From: Flavobacterium sp. W4I14
GTDB lineage: Bacteria; Bacteroidota; Bacteroidia; Sphingobacteriales; Sphingobacteriaceae
NCBI GenBank assembly: GCA_030817875.1
Contig: JAUSZU010000001.1
Span: 4,340,001 to 4,404,000, forward strand
Direction: 5' to 3'
Length of the DNA: 64,000 bases
Part shown: positions 8,944 to 18,394 of the stretch, piece after piece
Layout of the letters: the number at the start of each line of letters is the position of its first letter
Position numbering within the stretch: position 1 is the first letter of the stretch
Made by a program: the position numbers and the translations under genes
The notes under the pieces: model-generated
What the model was told of the DNA's origin: nothing
Databases searched by the model: none
What the model saw: the letters and a program-made list of their open reading frames with translations, nothing else

Positions 8944-10023
8944 TTATTTATAAAAAGGAAACTTAACCACTTTAGCTTTAATTGGTGTATTGCGGATTAA
9001 AATAAAAACTTCAGTTCCTTCTTTAGTAAAATCTTTTGCAATGTAGCCCATACCTATCGCTTTTTGCAAAGAAGGTGCCTGGGTACCAGAAGTTACTTTA
9101 CCGATAATATTTCCTTCGGCATCAGCAATTTCATAATCATGGCGTGGAATACCACGATCGATCATTTCGAAACCAACCAATTTCTTTTGGATACCAGCTT
9201 CTTTTTGCGCCAATAATCCCTCCGAATTGGTAAAAGATTTAGAAAACTTAGTAATCCAACCTAAACCTGCCTCGATAGGCGAGGTAGTATCATCGATATC
9301 ATTTCCGTATAAACAAAAACCCATTTCTAAACGTAAAGTATCACGGGCACCTAAGCCAATAGGCTGAATGTTGTATGGTGCACCTGCTTTAAAAATAGCA
9401 TCCCAAATTTGATCGGCATATTGGTTTTCGAAATAAATCTCAAAACCACCAGCGCCAGTATAACCTGTTGCAGAAATGACTACGTTATCTACACCAGCAA
9501 AGGTACCTTTAACGAAAGTGTAATACTCCATTGATGCCAGATCAACATCAGTTAATGTTTGTAAAGCATCTGCTGCTTTTGGGCCTTGAATGGCTAAAAG
9601 AGAGGTTTGATCCGAAATATTGTGCATTTCTACATCTTTCGAATTGAATTGCTGAATCCAGTTCCAATCTTTTTCAATGTTTGATGCGTTAACCACCAAC
9701 ATATAAGTTTTATCATCTATTTTGTAAACCAAAAGATCATCAACAATACCGCCATCTTTATTTGGCAAACAAGAGTACTGAACTTTTCCATCATATAATT
9801 TAGACGCATCGTTACTGGTTACACGTTGAATAAGATCCAATGCGTTTTCACCTTTCAGAATAAATTCGCCCATGTGGCTTACGTCAAAAACACCCACGCC
9901 ATTACGAACAGTTGCATGTTCTGCATTAATACCCTCGTAAGTAACAGGCATATTGTAACCTGCAAATGGAACCATTTTAGCGCCTAAAGCGATGTGTTTT
10001 TCTGTTAATGCGGTGTTTTTCAT
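8944..10023 (-). CDS. gcvT: Glycine cleavage system T protein (aminomethyltransferase)
   Basis: A 359-residue cytoplasmic folate enzyme of normal length. It transfers the methylene group from H-protein-bound glycine to tetrahydrofolate and releases ammonia. Recognisable segments are KHIALGAKMVPFAGYNMPV at the N-terminus, GVGVFDVSHMGEF, the folate-site region YTGAGGFEIYF, and RLEMGFCLYGNDID. gcvH and gcvP are not in the window, so the system is dispersed here. A TACTTTTG box on the minus strand about 90 bases upstream is a candidate promoter. Confidence 0.97.
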   Translation of the reverse strand: MKNTALTEKHIALGAKMVPFAGYNMPVTYEGINAEHATVRNGVGVFDVSHMGEFILKGENALDLIQRVTSNDASKLYDGKVQYSCLPNKDGGIVDDLLVYKIDDKTYMLVVNASNIEKDWNWIQQFNSKDVEMHNISDQTSLLAIQGPKAADALQTLTDVDLASMEYYTFVKGTFAGVDNVVISATGYTGAGGFEIYFENQYADQIWDAIFKAGAPYNIQPIGLGARDTLRLEMGFCLYGNDIDDTTSPIEAGLGWITKFSKSFTNSEGLLAQKEAGIQKKLVGFEMIDRGIPRHDYEIADAEGNIIGKVTSGTQAPSLQKAIGMGYIAKDFTKEGTEVFILIRNTPIKAKVVKFPFYK

Positions 10024-10112
10024 CCGTAAATTTTATTTTTTATGATAATGATGCCAGTATAGCTGATATTCTGTGAATGATGACGAATTTATTCGCTATT
10101 CTTCTTGGGGTG

Positions 10113-10120
10113 CAAAAGTA
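10113..10120 (-). promoter_or_regulatory. Candidate -7 box of the gcvT promoter
   Basis: The minus strand reads TACTTTTG, an exact match to TAnnTTTG. The predicted leader to the gcvT ATG is about 80 bases. No clear -33 TTTG is visible at the expected spacing. Confidence 0.35.
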
Positions 10121-10280
10121 CTAAGAAAAAGATAAAATTTTGAGGTTAATTTTAAGGAGATTTTGGATCATTTTCTATTCATCCGTCATGCTTATCTTGT
10201 TTCAGCATTTATTAAAGTGATTTCCAGAGTTGACAACTTGTCTTTCTAAGTGCATAGAGAAGTTGTCAACTCTTATATGG

Positions 10281-11483
10281 CTACGCAGTCACCAATTCTT
10301 CGTAAATCTTCAGCATTTTACTAGAGATTAAATGCACACCATGGTCGTTTTCAACCGTTTTACGGGCGTTCTCTCCTATTTCTACCCAACGTTTAGGGTT
10401 AATGATACATTGTAAAATTGAACGGTAAAATTCATCTGCAGAATCGGCAATTAAAATATCATGGCCATGCCTGCAATTAATTCCCTCTGCGGCAGTAGTT
10501 GTAGCAATAATGCATTTTTTCATGGCCATACCTTCAATAATCTTTACCCGCATGCCGGTGCCAGAAATTAGAGGAACAATCATAATTGCCTTAGAGTTCA
10601 TAAATTCTACGGCATCAAAAACTTCTCCTTCTACAATCAGATTTTCTGAATCGTATTCGAAGAAATGTTTCTGCATGTTTTTCCCTGCAATATAAAAACG
10701 AAGGTCTTTATTTAGTTTTTCAATATCGGGCCAGATATCATCTAAAAACCATTCTAGTCCTTCCTGATTTGGTCGCCAATCCATCGCACCCAAATGAAAA
10801 AGTGTAGGAAAACTGGTTTTACTTTTATCTACTTTATATTTTTCTAAATCGATGGCAACGGGAAAAACCGACATTGGAATTTCGCAACCAAACATTAATA
10901 TACTCTGCCGATCGGGTTCACTAATGGCAAAAATATGGTGGAAACGGTTAATCTGATCGGTTTCGTACGCCTTGAGCCGCTGGGCTAAAAAAGCTAAATA
11001 TTTACGCCTAATGAGAAACTTTTCTGAATGAGAAAGGCGTTCCCAAAGGGTAAACTCGATATTGTGTGCCCGATAAATGAGCTTGGCATTACTGTTTGCC
11101 TTAACCACATCCAGATAAGGAACAACAAAAAGCCCCTCAAACTGAATAATATCGAACACATTTTCTCGTAAGAGATTTTCTAACTGTCGGGCAGCATCTT
11201 CGTTATAATAACGGGAAACGTTGTATGATTCGTTCGTGAAAATATTAAAAAATGCCGACCATACATTTACATCAGTATCTAAATCGTAGGTATGGTATTT
11301 AATCTGTTCAAAAATGGGATCGTAGATATCCTCGATATCGATCCGTCCTTTTGTTGGGTTGAGGCTAAACAAAGTAATATCTGCACCAAGTTGCAGCAAA
11401 CCTTTTATGGTATTATAAACCACTATAGGATAACCACTATTTGGCGGAAAGGGAACCCGCTTAGTAATCAACAGAATTTTCAC
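10281..11483 (-). CDS. Glycosyltransferase, GT4-like (GT-B fold)
   Basis: A 400-residue GT-B glycosyltransferase starting MKILLITKRVPFPPNSGYP. The N-terminal acceptor domain is followed by a donor-domain boundary near FHLGAMDWRPNQEGLEWFL. The C-terminal nucleotide-sugar site shows IMIVPLISGTGMRVKIIEGM and ATTTAAEGINC; the EGM and AEGI segments correspond to the Glu-containing E-x7-E region of GT4 enzymes. The sugar donor and acceptor cannot be predicted. It lies 22 bases downstream of rnhB on the same strand and may be co-transcribed, with no polysaccharide locus around it. Confidence 0.85.
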   Translation of the reverse strand: MKILLITKRVPFPPNSGYPIVVYNTIKGLLQLGADITLFSLNPTKGRIDIEDIYDPIFEQIKYHTYDLDTDVNVWSAFFNIFTNESYNVSRYYNEDAARQLENLLRENVFDIIQFEGLFVVPYLDVVKANSNAKLIYRAHNIEFTLWERLSHSEKFLIRRKYLAFLAQRLKAYETDQINRFHHIFAISEPDRQSILMFGCEIPMSVFPVAIDLEKYKVDKSKTSFPTLFHLGAMDWRPNQEGLEWFLDDIWPDIEKLNKDLRFYIAGKNMQKHFFEYDSENLIVEGEVFDAVEFMNSKAIMIVPLISGTGMRVKIIEGMAMKKCIIATTTAAEGINCRHGHDILIADSADEFYRSILQCIINPKRWVEIGENARKTVENDHGVHLISSKMLKIYEELVTA

Positions 11484-11505
11484 AATGTTGTGAAAATACG
11501 AAATT

Positions 11506-12114
11506 TTAGGCGTTTTTTAAAAACAGTTCTAACTGGGGATCGCTCACATTAAAAGTTTTGCGGTGAAAAGGCGATAACCCGATTTCAATTACAGCCTTAC
11601 GGTGTGCAATAGTTGGGTATCCTTTATTCTGCTGCCAATTGTAATGCGGAAAATCGATGTGTAGATTGGTCATATATTCATCGCGGTGGGTTTTCGCCAA
11701 TATAGAAGCGGCGGCGATATTTAGATATTTACCATCGCCCTTCACGATGCAACTGTGTGGAATTTGCGGATAGGTTTTGAAACGGTTGCCATCAATTACC
11801 AGGTATTGTGGTTGGGTATGTAATTTTTCAATCGCCCTGTGCATGGCCAAAAAAGAAGCATTTAAAATGTTGATCCGGTCTATCTCTTCATGATCACAAG
11901 AAGCTACGGCCCAGGCTAAAGCTTCCTGTTCTATTATGGGTCTCAGAGAGGCCCTTTGCTCATGCGATAACTGCTTAGAGTCATTTAATCCTTCTAACAC
12001 AAAACCTTTTGGCAATATTACCGCCGCGGCAAAAACAGGACCAGCGAGGCAACCTCTTCCAGCTTCATCACACCCAGCCTCTAATAATTCTTCCTGATAG
12101 CAGTTTAACAACAT
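11506..12114 (-). CDS. rnhB: Ribonuclease HII
   Basis: A 202-residue RNase HII, which cuts RNA in RNA-DNA hybrids and removes single ribonucleotides from DNA. The signature CDEAGRGCLAGPVFAAAV gives the first acidic pair, Asp16 and Glu17. A further acidic ligand is in YLVIDGN, and AAASILAKTHRDEYM contains the last. Length is typical. A TAAATTTG box on the minus strand (12119-12126) lies only a few bases before the ATG, so the transcript may have almost no leader. Confidence 0.95.
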   Translation of the reverse strand: MLLNCYQEELLEAGCDEAGRGCLAGPVFAAAVILPKGFVLEGLNDSKQLSHEQRASLRPIIEQEALAWAVASCDHEEIDRINILNASFLAMHRAIEKLHTQPQYLVIDGNRFKTYPQIPHSCIVKGDGKYLNIAAASILAKTHRDEYMTNLHIDFPHYNWQQNKGYPTIAHRKAVIEIGLSPFHRKTFNVSDPQLELFLKNA

Positions 12115-12214
12115 ATTGCAAATTTACTGAAATAGAGATAGTAAGGAAATTATTTTGTTCAACATCTTTTAAACATTAATTTTAAGGATAATATAACGTG
12201 ACTGATCTAAGCTC

Positions 12215-12553
12215 ATGAAATACAACGAAACCCTAGCCCTTCGCGTTGCCGAACGTTTAATGCATATACAAGATGTAGAGGAAAAAGAGATGTTCAGCGG
12301 GCTTATTTTTATGGTGAATGGCAAAATGTGTATCGGTGTTTCTAAGAACAGCATGATGGTGAGGCTCGACCCCAATACTTTAGAAAATTTATCAGATAAA
12401 GATGGCTGGCAGCAGATGGTGATGGGCGGTAGACCAATGAAGGGCTACGTTTCAGTATCAGAAGATGTTTTAGGACGGAATGATGAACTGGATTTCTGGG
12501 TTAACCTTGCACTGGCCTTCAATCCTTTTGCCAAGGCATCTAAAAAGAAATAA
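12215..12553 (+). CDS. TfoX/Sxy N-terminal domain protein
   Basis: A 112-residue protein consisting of a TfoX N-terminal domain alone. The pattern KEMFSGLIFMVNGKMCIGV, followed by MMVRLDP and GRPMKGYVSV, is characteristic of this domain. In gamma-proteobacteria full-length TfoX/Sxy activates competence genes, but stand-alone domains in Bacteroidota have no known role and should not be read as proof of competence. It diverges from rnhB with 100 bases between them. Confidence 0.85.
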   Translation: MKYNETLALRVAERLMHIQDVEEKEMFSGLIFMVNGKMCIGVSKNSMMVRLDPNTLENLSDKDGWQQMVMGGRPMKGYVSVSEDVLGRNDELDFWVNLALAFNPFAKASKKK

Positions 12554-12645
12554 TCAAAACACACAATCTATTGCCCGGTCCCCCGTCTTCAAACACTAGC
12601 AAGAGCCATATTTTTTGATTAATTTTGTGCTTCTAATCAAATTTT

Positions 12646-13281
12646 ATGAAAAAACTTGCTGCAGTGGCAGTACTTCTGTCATGTATTTCACTTACCGTTT
12701 TTGCGCAGGTTAAAAGAACGGCTACACTAACAAGTCCAATTAAAGAAACTGCCCCCTTACAACTAAAAACTGCAGCTCCACAAGGGCATTATTGTGATTA
12801 TTGCAAACTCAATTACCCCGAATCACATTTCCCTTGCATCATGAAATCTATCAAAGGTAAACTAGACGTGACCACGGGAGAGGTAAGTTTTGTTGCCGGA
12901 CAACCTATCAGTGGTATTGTGGTTAAAGGAGGTAAAAATCCGGGAGGCAACTCAATTAGCCTGCTCACCAATGAAAATGGGGAAATAGAATTTAACAATG
13001 CAAGTGCCGGAAACTATAAGTTTATCATTTCTGTGCCTTCAACCAATCCGAAATCGAGGGTAGCGGGTTCACCGATTGGCGGTATAATAGTTAAAGGCGG
13101 TAAAAATCCTGGTGGCAGTTTAATCACTTTAATTACAAACGAAAACGGAGAAATCGAACTCAACAACCTTCCTGTAGGCACCTATAAATTCACAGCAATG
13201 GGCGCTTCTTCAACTGAGAAAAGTAATCCGTTATACAAATCGAGTTATTCGGAAAAGGTAAATCCACTATATAAAAACTAA
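12646..13281 (+). CDS. Secreted protein with CxxC cluster and two internal repeats
   Basis: A 211-residue protein with a Sec signal peptide ending near FAQ21. A small cysteine cluster, CDYCKLNYPESHFPC (50-64), could bind a metal. Two repeats of about 38 residues follow at roughly 88-126 and 144-182; both contain KGGKNPGG, TNENGEIE and Y-K-F, like small beta-sandwich modules of the carboxypeptidase-regulatory type. The tail carries two further NPLYK motifs. The repeats are similar in DNA too, which suggests a duplication. I do not recognise a named family and assign no function. Confidence 0.7.
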   Translation: MKKLAAVAVLLSCISLTVFAQVKRTATLTSPIKETAPLQLKTAAPQGHYCDYCKLNYPESHFPCIMKSIKGKLDVTTGEVSFVAGQPISGIVVKGGKNPGGNSISLLTNENGEIEFNNASAGNYKFIISVPSTNPKSRVAGSPIGGIIVKGGKNPGGSLITLITNENGEIELNNLPVGTYKFTAMGASSTEKSNPLYKSSYSEKVNPLYKN

Positions 13282-13377
13282 AATCGTTAAATTTACGTTA
13301 CACTCCATTTTTGGCACTATTATGGAATCTTTCAAATCTGTGCATCTTTAAATTGTTACACATTTAAAACACACATT

Positions 13378-13908
13378 ATGAAACGTTTAAATTTAATATT
13401 GAGCCTTGCCTTTCTTTTGATTGGGGTTCAATTATTAGCCCAAACCAATAAGGAAACTACAGTAAAAATTGTAGCAGATAAAAATTATACTTTTGTTGCC
13501 AATACCGCCATGCCGATGTCGAACAACGACATTAATAAAGTATTAGCAATGATGCCAGGCAGTCAGGGCGGTGGTTCTATAAACCTGACGGGTTCGCAAT
13601 ACGATGTTAAGGTCACCAAAGATAGCATTGTTGCTTACCTACCTTATTATGGAAGATCTTTTTCTGCTCCGATGGATCCTACTCAAGGTGGCATTAAATT
13701 TACCTCTAAAGATTTCACCTACACAGAATCGAAGAATAAAAAAGGATCTTACACCATCCAGATTAATACAAAGGATGTAAAAAGAGAAAACTATCGGTTT
13801 ACCATTAATATCTCTACCAATGGTTATGCTTCATTAACGGCAAGCAGCATGAACAAACAACCCATTATTTTTAACGGTTATTTAGACGAGCCGAAGAAAC
13901 AGGATTAA
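13378..13908 (+). CDS. DUF4251 domain secreted protein
   Basis: A 176-residue protein with a signal peptide ending near LLAQ22. The mature part matches DUF4251: KNYTFVANTAMPMSNNDINK, then GSQYDVKVTKDSIVAYLPYYGRS and a C-terminal YRFTINISTNGYASL beta-rich stretch. The family is common in Bacteroidota, periplasmic or surface located, and of unknown function. It stands 96 bases after the repeat-containing secreted gene on the same strand. A family B palindrome lies just after the stop. Confidence 0.8.
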   Translation: MKRLNLILSLAFLLIGVQLLAQTNKETTVKIVADKNYTFVANTAMPMSNNDINKVLAMMPGSQGGGSINLTGSQYDVKVTKDSIVAYLPYYGRSFSAPMDPTQGGIKFTSKDFTYTESKNKKGSYTIQINTKDVKRENYRFTINISTNGYASLTASSMNKQPIIFNGYLDEPKKQD

Positions 13909-13917
13909 TACATGAAT

Positions 13918-14014
13918 CGTCATTGCGAGAGGGAACGACGAAGCAATCTTTCATGCTTGCGAGCCCTGCTATAAAGATTGCTTCGTCGGCTGAAAAAGCC
14001 TTCTCGCAATGACG
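13918..14014. repeat. Palindromic intergenic repeat, family B
   Basis: An imperfect inverted repeat of 97 bases. CGTCATTGCGAG and AACGACGAAGCAATCTTT pair with AAGATTGCTTCGTCG and CTCGCAATGACG. It lies between convergent genes and could form a long hairpin ending both transcripts. Its outer CGTCATT end resembles family A, but the interior differs. Confidence 0.8.
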
Positions 14015-14021
14015 ATCATAC

Positions 14022-15107
14022 TTATTTCTTAATCAGTTCGATCTGAAAAATATGCGGCCACTTTTTACCAGCGACGAAAAGTCTTTTAGTTGCTTTATCA
14101 TAAGCAATGCCGTTTAGTACGTTATTAGCCTTTTCATCTTCGGTTTTAAAATAATCAGCCGACAATAGTCCGGATAAATCGATCTTGCTTTCAACGGCCC
14201 CCGTTTCTGGATTGATAATCAGGATTTCATTCGTAGTATACACGTTTGCATAAATTTTACCATCAATAATTTCAAGTTCATTCAGGTTTTGGATTGCGCC
14301 TTTATTGTCGAAAACATCAATTGAACCCGTTTTTTGATAAGTATCTTTATTTAAGAAAAAGATCGTGTTAGAACCATCGGTATTCAATACTTTCTCGCCA
14401 TCAAAGGCCAGGCCCCATCCTTCTCTGCCAGTAGTGTACGAAAATTCAGATAGTTTTTTGAAGGTAGCTTTATCATATACAAAACCAACTTTTTCGCGAT
14501 AAGTTAGCTGAATAATTTTGTTCCCGATTACGGTTATGCCTTCTCCAAAATATTGTTTATCCAAATCTGCTTTCTGAAGTATTTTCCCTGTAGCAGGATC
14601 TACTTTACGTAGACTCGAATGACCATAATCGCCGGCACTTTCGTAGAAAAAGCCGTCATGATATTCCAAACCCTCTACATACGAAGAGGTATCATGAGGC
14701 AAGGTTTTAATCACTTTATAGGTATATTCCGTTGGCGCCTGAGCTGCTAACACATTAATATTAGAGGTTAAATCTTCAGATTTTCCAGCGCCAAATATTT
14801 TGGCTGTTATCAGGTGGTTACCCAATTTCAAACCTTCAGTTTTAAGTTTAATGGCCGAAGTATCGGCTTTTGAAACCATTTTAACGGTATCGATCAAGTA
14901 AACTACGGAGTCTACTTTTTGTTCAGTGCCAAATTGTACTTTAACATCAAACTCATTTCCTGACGGCACATTAAGGCCAGTCATCGGTGAAATAAAACTA
15001 CGGTAGGTGGTAGACTCGTCTTTACACGAACTTACAAAAGCAAGCACGATTCCGGTAAATATGAAACTTTTAATGGGGTTAATCTTCAGGCCAAAACGCA
15101 TCTTCAA
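14022..15107 (-). CDS. Glutaminyl-peptide cyclotransferase (glutamine cyclotransferase) lipoprotein
   Basis: A 361-residue lipoprotein with lipobox SSCKD. Residues from about 125 form the five-bladed propeller of plant/bacterial-type glutamine cyclotransferases: YVEGLEYHDGFFYESAGDYG, EGITVIGNKIIQLTYRE, GREGWGLAFDGEKVLNTDGS and LNELEIIDGKIYANVYTT. These enzymes convert N-terminal glutamine of peptides or proteins to pyroglutamate. The preceding 100 residues look like an added beta-sandwich domain. The start overlaps the end of yraN by 29 bases on the same strand, suggesting coupled translation. Confidence 0.92.
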   Translation of the reverse strand: MKMRFGLKINPIKSFIFTGIVLAFVSSCKDESTTYRSFISPMTGLNVPSGNEFDVKVQFGTEQKVDSVVYLIDTVKMVSKADTSAIKLKTEGLKLGNHLITAKIFGAGKSEDLTSNINVLAAQAPTEYTYKVIKTLPHDTSSYVEGLEYHDGFFYESAGDYGHSSLRKVDPATGKILQKADLDKQYFGEGITVIGNKIIQLTYREKVGFVYDKATFKKLSEFSYTTGREGWGLAFDGEKVLNTDGSNTIFFLNKDTYQKTGSIDVFDNKGAIQNLNELEIIDGKIYANVYTTNEILIINPETGAVESKIDLSGLLSADYFKTEDEKANNVLNGIAYDKATKRLFVAGKKWPHIFQIELIKK

Positions 15108-15444
15108 TATGGTTTAAATTATAATTTTTATTTTTTGTAAATGTAATTGCAATAATATCAAAACGGATATCGTTTTGATGGTTCATTAATTCAATATAGG
15201 CATTAGCTGCCAATTCCATCTGTATTTGCTTGGCTTTTTGTACAAATTCTTCCGGTTCGCCAAAAGCAACTGAACTCCGGGATTTAACTTCTACAAAAAT
15301 CATGATCCCGTTCTTATAAACGATTAGATCTACCTCTGCTTTACCGTGTGTCCAGTTCTCATCTAAAATCTCATAACCCCTATCTTCCAGATACCGTTTG
15401 GCAATACTTTCTCCTGCTTTACCTAGATCGTTGTGAACGGCCAT
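15079..15444 (-). CDS. yraN: UPF0102 family endonuclease-like protein YraN
   Basis: A 121-residue protein of the UPF0102 family, a compact PD-(D/E)XK fold. It shows GKAGESIAKRYLEDRGYEIL (Glu in helix 1), then KAEVDLIVYKNGIMIFVEVK, where Asp39 and the E-V-K motif form the nuclease core. The cellular role of this near-universal family is unresolved. Its end overlaps the cyclotransferase gene. A family A repeat lies upstream, between it and dnaG. Confidence 0.92.
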   Translation of the reverse strand: MAVHNDLGKAGESIAKRYLEDRGYEILDENWTHGKAEVDLIVYKNGIMIFVEVKSRSSVAFGEPEEFVQKAKQIQMELAANAYIELMNHQNDIRFDIIAITFTKNKNYNLNHIEDAFWPED

Positions 15445-15491
15445 ATCTAATGATTGATTTTTTTACTGGATGATAGTCATGCCGAAGGAAC

Positions 15492-15575
15492 CGTCATTTC
15501 GAGCGAAGTGCAACGCAGTCGAGAAATCTGTTTAAATAGATCTCTCCATTTCGCTACACTTCAGTCGAGATGACG
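15492..15575. repeat. Palindromic intergenic repeat, family A copy 2
   Basis: 84 bases closely matching 1536-1619: the same CGTCATTTCGAGCGAAGTG start, GTCGAGAAATCTG segment and TCAGTCGAGATGACG end. It lies between dnaG and yraN on the same strand, so this copy is not between convergent genes. Confidence 0.8.
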
Positions 15576-15606
15576 ACATCTCTACAGAACTCCTCTCATT
15601 TGTATT

Positions 15607-17587
15607 TTACTTAACAATAACAGAACCCAGGAACTTAGAAATCTCTCGCTCAACGCCTTTAATCACTCCATAACGCTGCATTAAAATCATTTGGTTATCC
15701 TCGTTCTTTTCCTCTTTAATTTCCTTCAACAGGTTCGTCAATATTTTTTCGACTTTACGCTTTTTAAGATGAAAAATGCCACCTAAAATAGTCGCTTTTA
15801 AATTCATCGTTTCATCTTTAACATAGATAAGATGTTTATTTAACCAGTTCTCACTTAAAGCATATTCTGAGGTGGAAAGTGTAATGGCCAGATCGGCAAT
15901 ATCTCTATCCTCATGTTTAACAAAGTGGTTCGACGTGGGTAATCGGCCGTTGTCGATTTCTGATTTATAATAATCGATAATTCTTTTGCAAAGTGGATCA
16001 TCAAATTCTACATCGCTCAGATTCTGCATGATGAATGAACCGATGTACATATCATCAATTTTATCCCAGTTTACAAATTCGTGTCCGAAAGCCAACAATA
16101 AACGTACAATTTCCTTTTCCTGATGCTCATTTTCTTCTACGGGTGCTTCATGACCCATTGGGCCCGCGCTGTCATCCCATAAATCATCAGGTGGGCCAAG
16201 TGGCTCTGGTGCACCTGAAGAATATGGTTTTGGACTTGATGACGGATTTGCCCTCTGGTTGTTATCAAAGCTTTTTTTGAGCTTTGCCGAGCGCATTTTA
16301 TTTAATTCGCTCAGTAAAATGTGCTCATCAATTTCAAGTAAACTGCTACACTCACGGATAAAAACAGAAGCTTTAATTGGATCAGGAATTTTGGCAATAC
16401 TTTCTACAATATCGCGGATAATGCCTGCCCGTTTGATCGGATCGTTGCCTGCATCTTTAAGGAGCACATTCGCTTTGTATAAAATAAAGTCTTTTCTGTT
16501 TTGCTCGAGATAGGTTTTAAATGCGCCCGCACCAACATGGTGCATATAAGAATCAGGATCATGACCGTCGGGAAAGGATACAATTTTCACGTTCAGTCCT
16601 TCTTCCAAAATCATATCCAAACCACGGAGGGAGGCTTTAATACCCGCAGCATCACCATCAAATAAAATGGTAATGTTCTGGGTAAAACGCCCGATCAGTT
16701 TAATCTGCTCTACGGTTAACGAAGTACCCGAAGAGGCCACTACGTTTTCTATTCCGGCCTGATGTACAGAAAGCACATCGGCGTAGCCTTCGGCTAAGTA
16801 ACAGTTATCTAAATCGCGGATAGCTTTTTTGGCATGGAACAAACCATAAAGTACATTCGACTTGTGGTAAATCTCACTTTCCGGAGAGTTTACATACTTA
16901 GGGACATTTTTATCGGTTTTTAAAGTCCTACCTCCAAAACCAATAATTCGTCCTGTAAAATTGTGGATCGGAAACATTACCCTACCGCGCAAAGCGATCG
17001 TAAATTTTGCCGTTGTCGTTTTTGATCGATAATCCGGTGGCTTCTAAAAACTCTAATTTATGGCCTGCGTTGATTGCGCTTTGCGTCATCGCATCCCATA
17101 CATCGGGAGAATAACCCACTTCGAATTTCTTTAAAATGTCTTCCCTAAAACCACGTTCTTTAAAATAGCTCAGGCCTATTCCTTTGCCTTCATCTGTTTC
17201 CCAAAGCTGTTTTACAAAAAATGCAGCAGCGTACTGCGAAACTACGTAAAGGCTTTCTTTGGCACTTTGTGCTTCGGCATCCTGAGGGCTTAGTTCAGCT
17301 TCCTCAACTTCTATATTGTATTTATTGGCTAAAAATTTAAGTGCCTCCGGATATGAATATTTTTCATGATCCATAATAAAGCGCACCGAATCACCCCCTT
17401 TACCGCAACCAAAACATTTGTAAATGCCTTTAGTTACAGATACGTGAAAGGAAGGTGTTTTTTCGCCATGGAAAGGGCAATTACCAATTAAACTGGTTCC
17501 GCGTTTTTTTAAGTGCACAAAATCCCCAACTACCTCCTCAATACGAGCGGTATCCATTATCTTATCTATCGTTTCGCGGTTTATCAT
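15607..17587 (-). CDS. dnaG: DNA primase, interrupted by an apparent +1-base frameshift
   Basis: Two abutting frames together encode a complete primase. The upstream part (17587 to about 16990) has the CHC2 zinc finger (CPFH..CFGCGKGGD) and ends KIYDRFAR-stop. The downstream part continues RGRVMFPIHNFTGRIIGFGGR, with the TOPRIM motifs EGYADVLS and ILFDGDAAG and a C-terminal helicase-binding region. The total length of 1981 bases is three times 660 plus one. Removing one G from TTTGCGCGG restores DRFRGRVMFP, the family consensus. DnaG makes replication primers and is essential, so a sequencing error or recoding is more likely than true loss. Its start MINRETIDKIM is normal. Confidence 0.9.
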
Positions 17588-17616
17588 ATACGCACAGCTC
17601 TTTCCTCTTCTTATTT

Positions 17617-17706
17617 AACCACAAAGATAACAGAGAAAAAACACAAAGAACACAGAGAAAAATTTCTTTGTGTTCTTTGCGAAAATACTTTGCGCACTTT
17701 GCGGTT
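17617..17706. repeat. ACCACAAAG-type intergenic inverted repeat
   Basis: The outer arms AACCACAAAG and CTTTGCGGTT flank an inner near-perfect hairpin (17644-17659 with 17664-17679, built from CAAAGAACACA and its complement). Partial relatives with CACAAAG or CTCTGTG wording occur near 29661-29690 and 48964-49140. It separates dnaG from the downstream SGNH gene. Confidence 0.6.
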
Positions 17707-17716
17707 CTAAAGCCTA

Positions 17717-18376
17717 TTACTTAACCAAAGGCAATAACTGATCGGCAACCAATTTATTACCTGTTTCATTTAAGTGCACTCTATCAACGGTTAAAATGCC
17801 TTTTTCTTTATCCTCTGGATTATTTTTCTCCTCGTATTCGGCAAAAATTTTCCTTAAATCGCATACAGGAAGATTATTTTTTGCAGCCAATGTTCTGATC
17901 CCTTCAGCATATTTATTCAAATCGGCATCTAGCTCATTCGTACCATCTTTTTTCTCACCAACAACTGATGGAGTAACCAATACCACTTTGCTACCTACAC
18001 CCTGAATTTTATTGATCAGCGCCTGATAAAACTTTAAATATTTGTCATAATCCGTTCCGGTATGAGAAGATTGTTTATGCCAAACATCATTAATGCCGAC
18101 ATAAATCACCACTAAATCAGGTTTCTTGTTCAGCACATCATCTTCTAAACGCAGGTATAAATCGTAAACCTTGTTGCCGCCAATTCCGGCACCAATTATA
18201 TCGTATTTAGTAGAATCGAGCGATTTTTTAATCAGGGTTACATATCCGTTTTTAGAAACACCCTGCTGGGTAATCGAGTCGCCAAAGAAGATAATCCGTT
18301 TTGGTTTAAATGTCATTGATGTTAATGCAATTAAGCAAAAGCTTAGTAAAATACTTGTTTTTAACAGTGTTTTCAT
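17717..18376 (-). CDS. SGNH/GDSL family hydrolase, secreted
   Basis: A 219-residue protein with an N-terminal signal segment. All four SGNH blocks are visible: FFGDSITQQG (nucleophile Ser in GDS), GIGGNKVYDL (Gly), VIYVGINDVW (Asn) and DRVHLNETGN (Asp and His). The length is typical of single-domain GDSL esterases acting on acetylated sugars or lipids. It lies 18 bases downstream of the serine hydrolase at 18395 on the same strand and is probably co-transcribed. The substrate is not predictable. Confidence 0.88.
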   Translation of the reverse strand: MKTLLKTSILLSFCLIALTSMTFKPKRIIFFGDSITQQGVSKNGYVTLIKKSLDSTKYDIIGAGIGGNKVYDLYLRLEDDVLNKKPDLVVIYVGINDVWHKQSSHTGTDYDKYLKFYQALINKIQGVGSKVVLVTPSVVGEKKDGTNELDADLNKYAEGIRTLAAKNNLPVCDLRKIFAEYEEKNNPEDKEKGILTVDRVHLNETGNKLVADQLLPLVK

Positions 18377-18394
18377 TGTATATAATTGGTTAGG

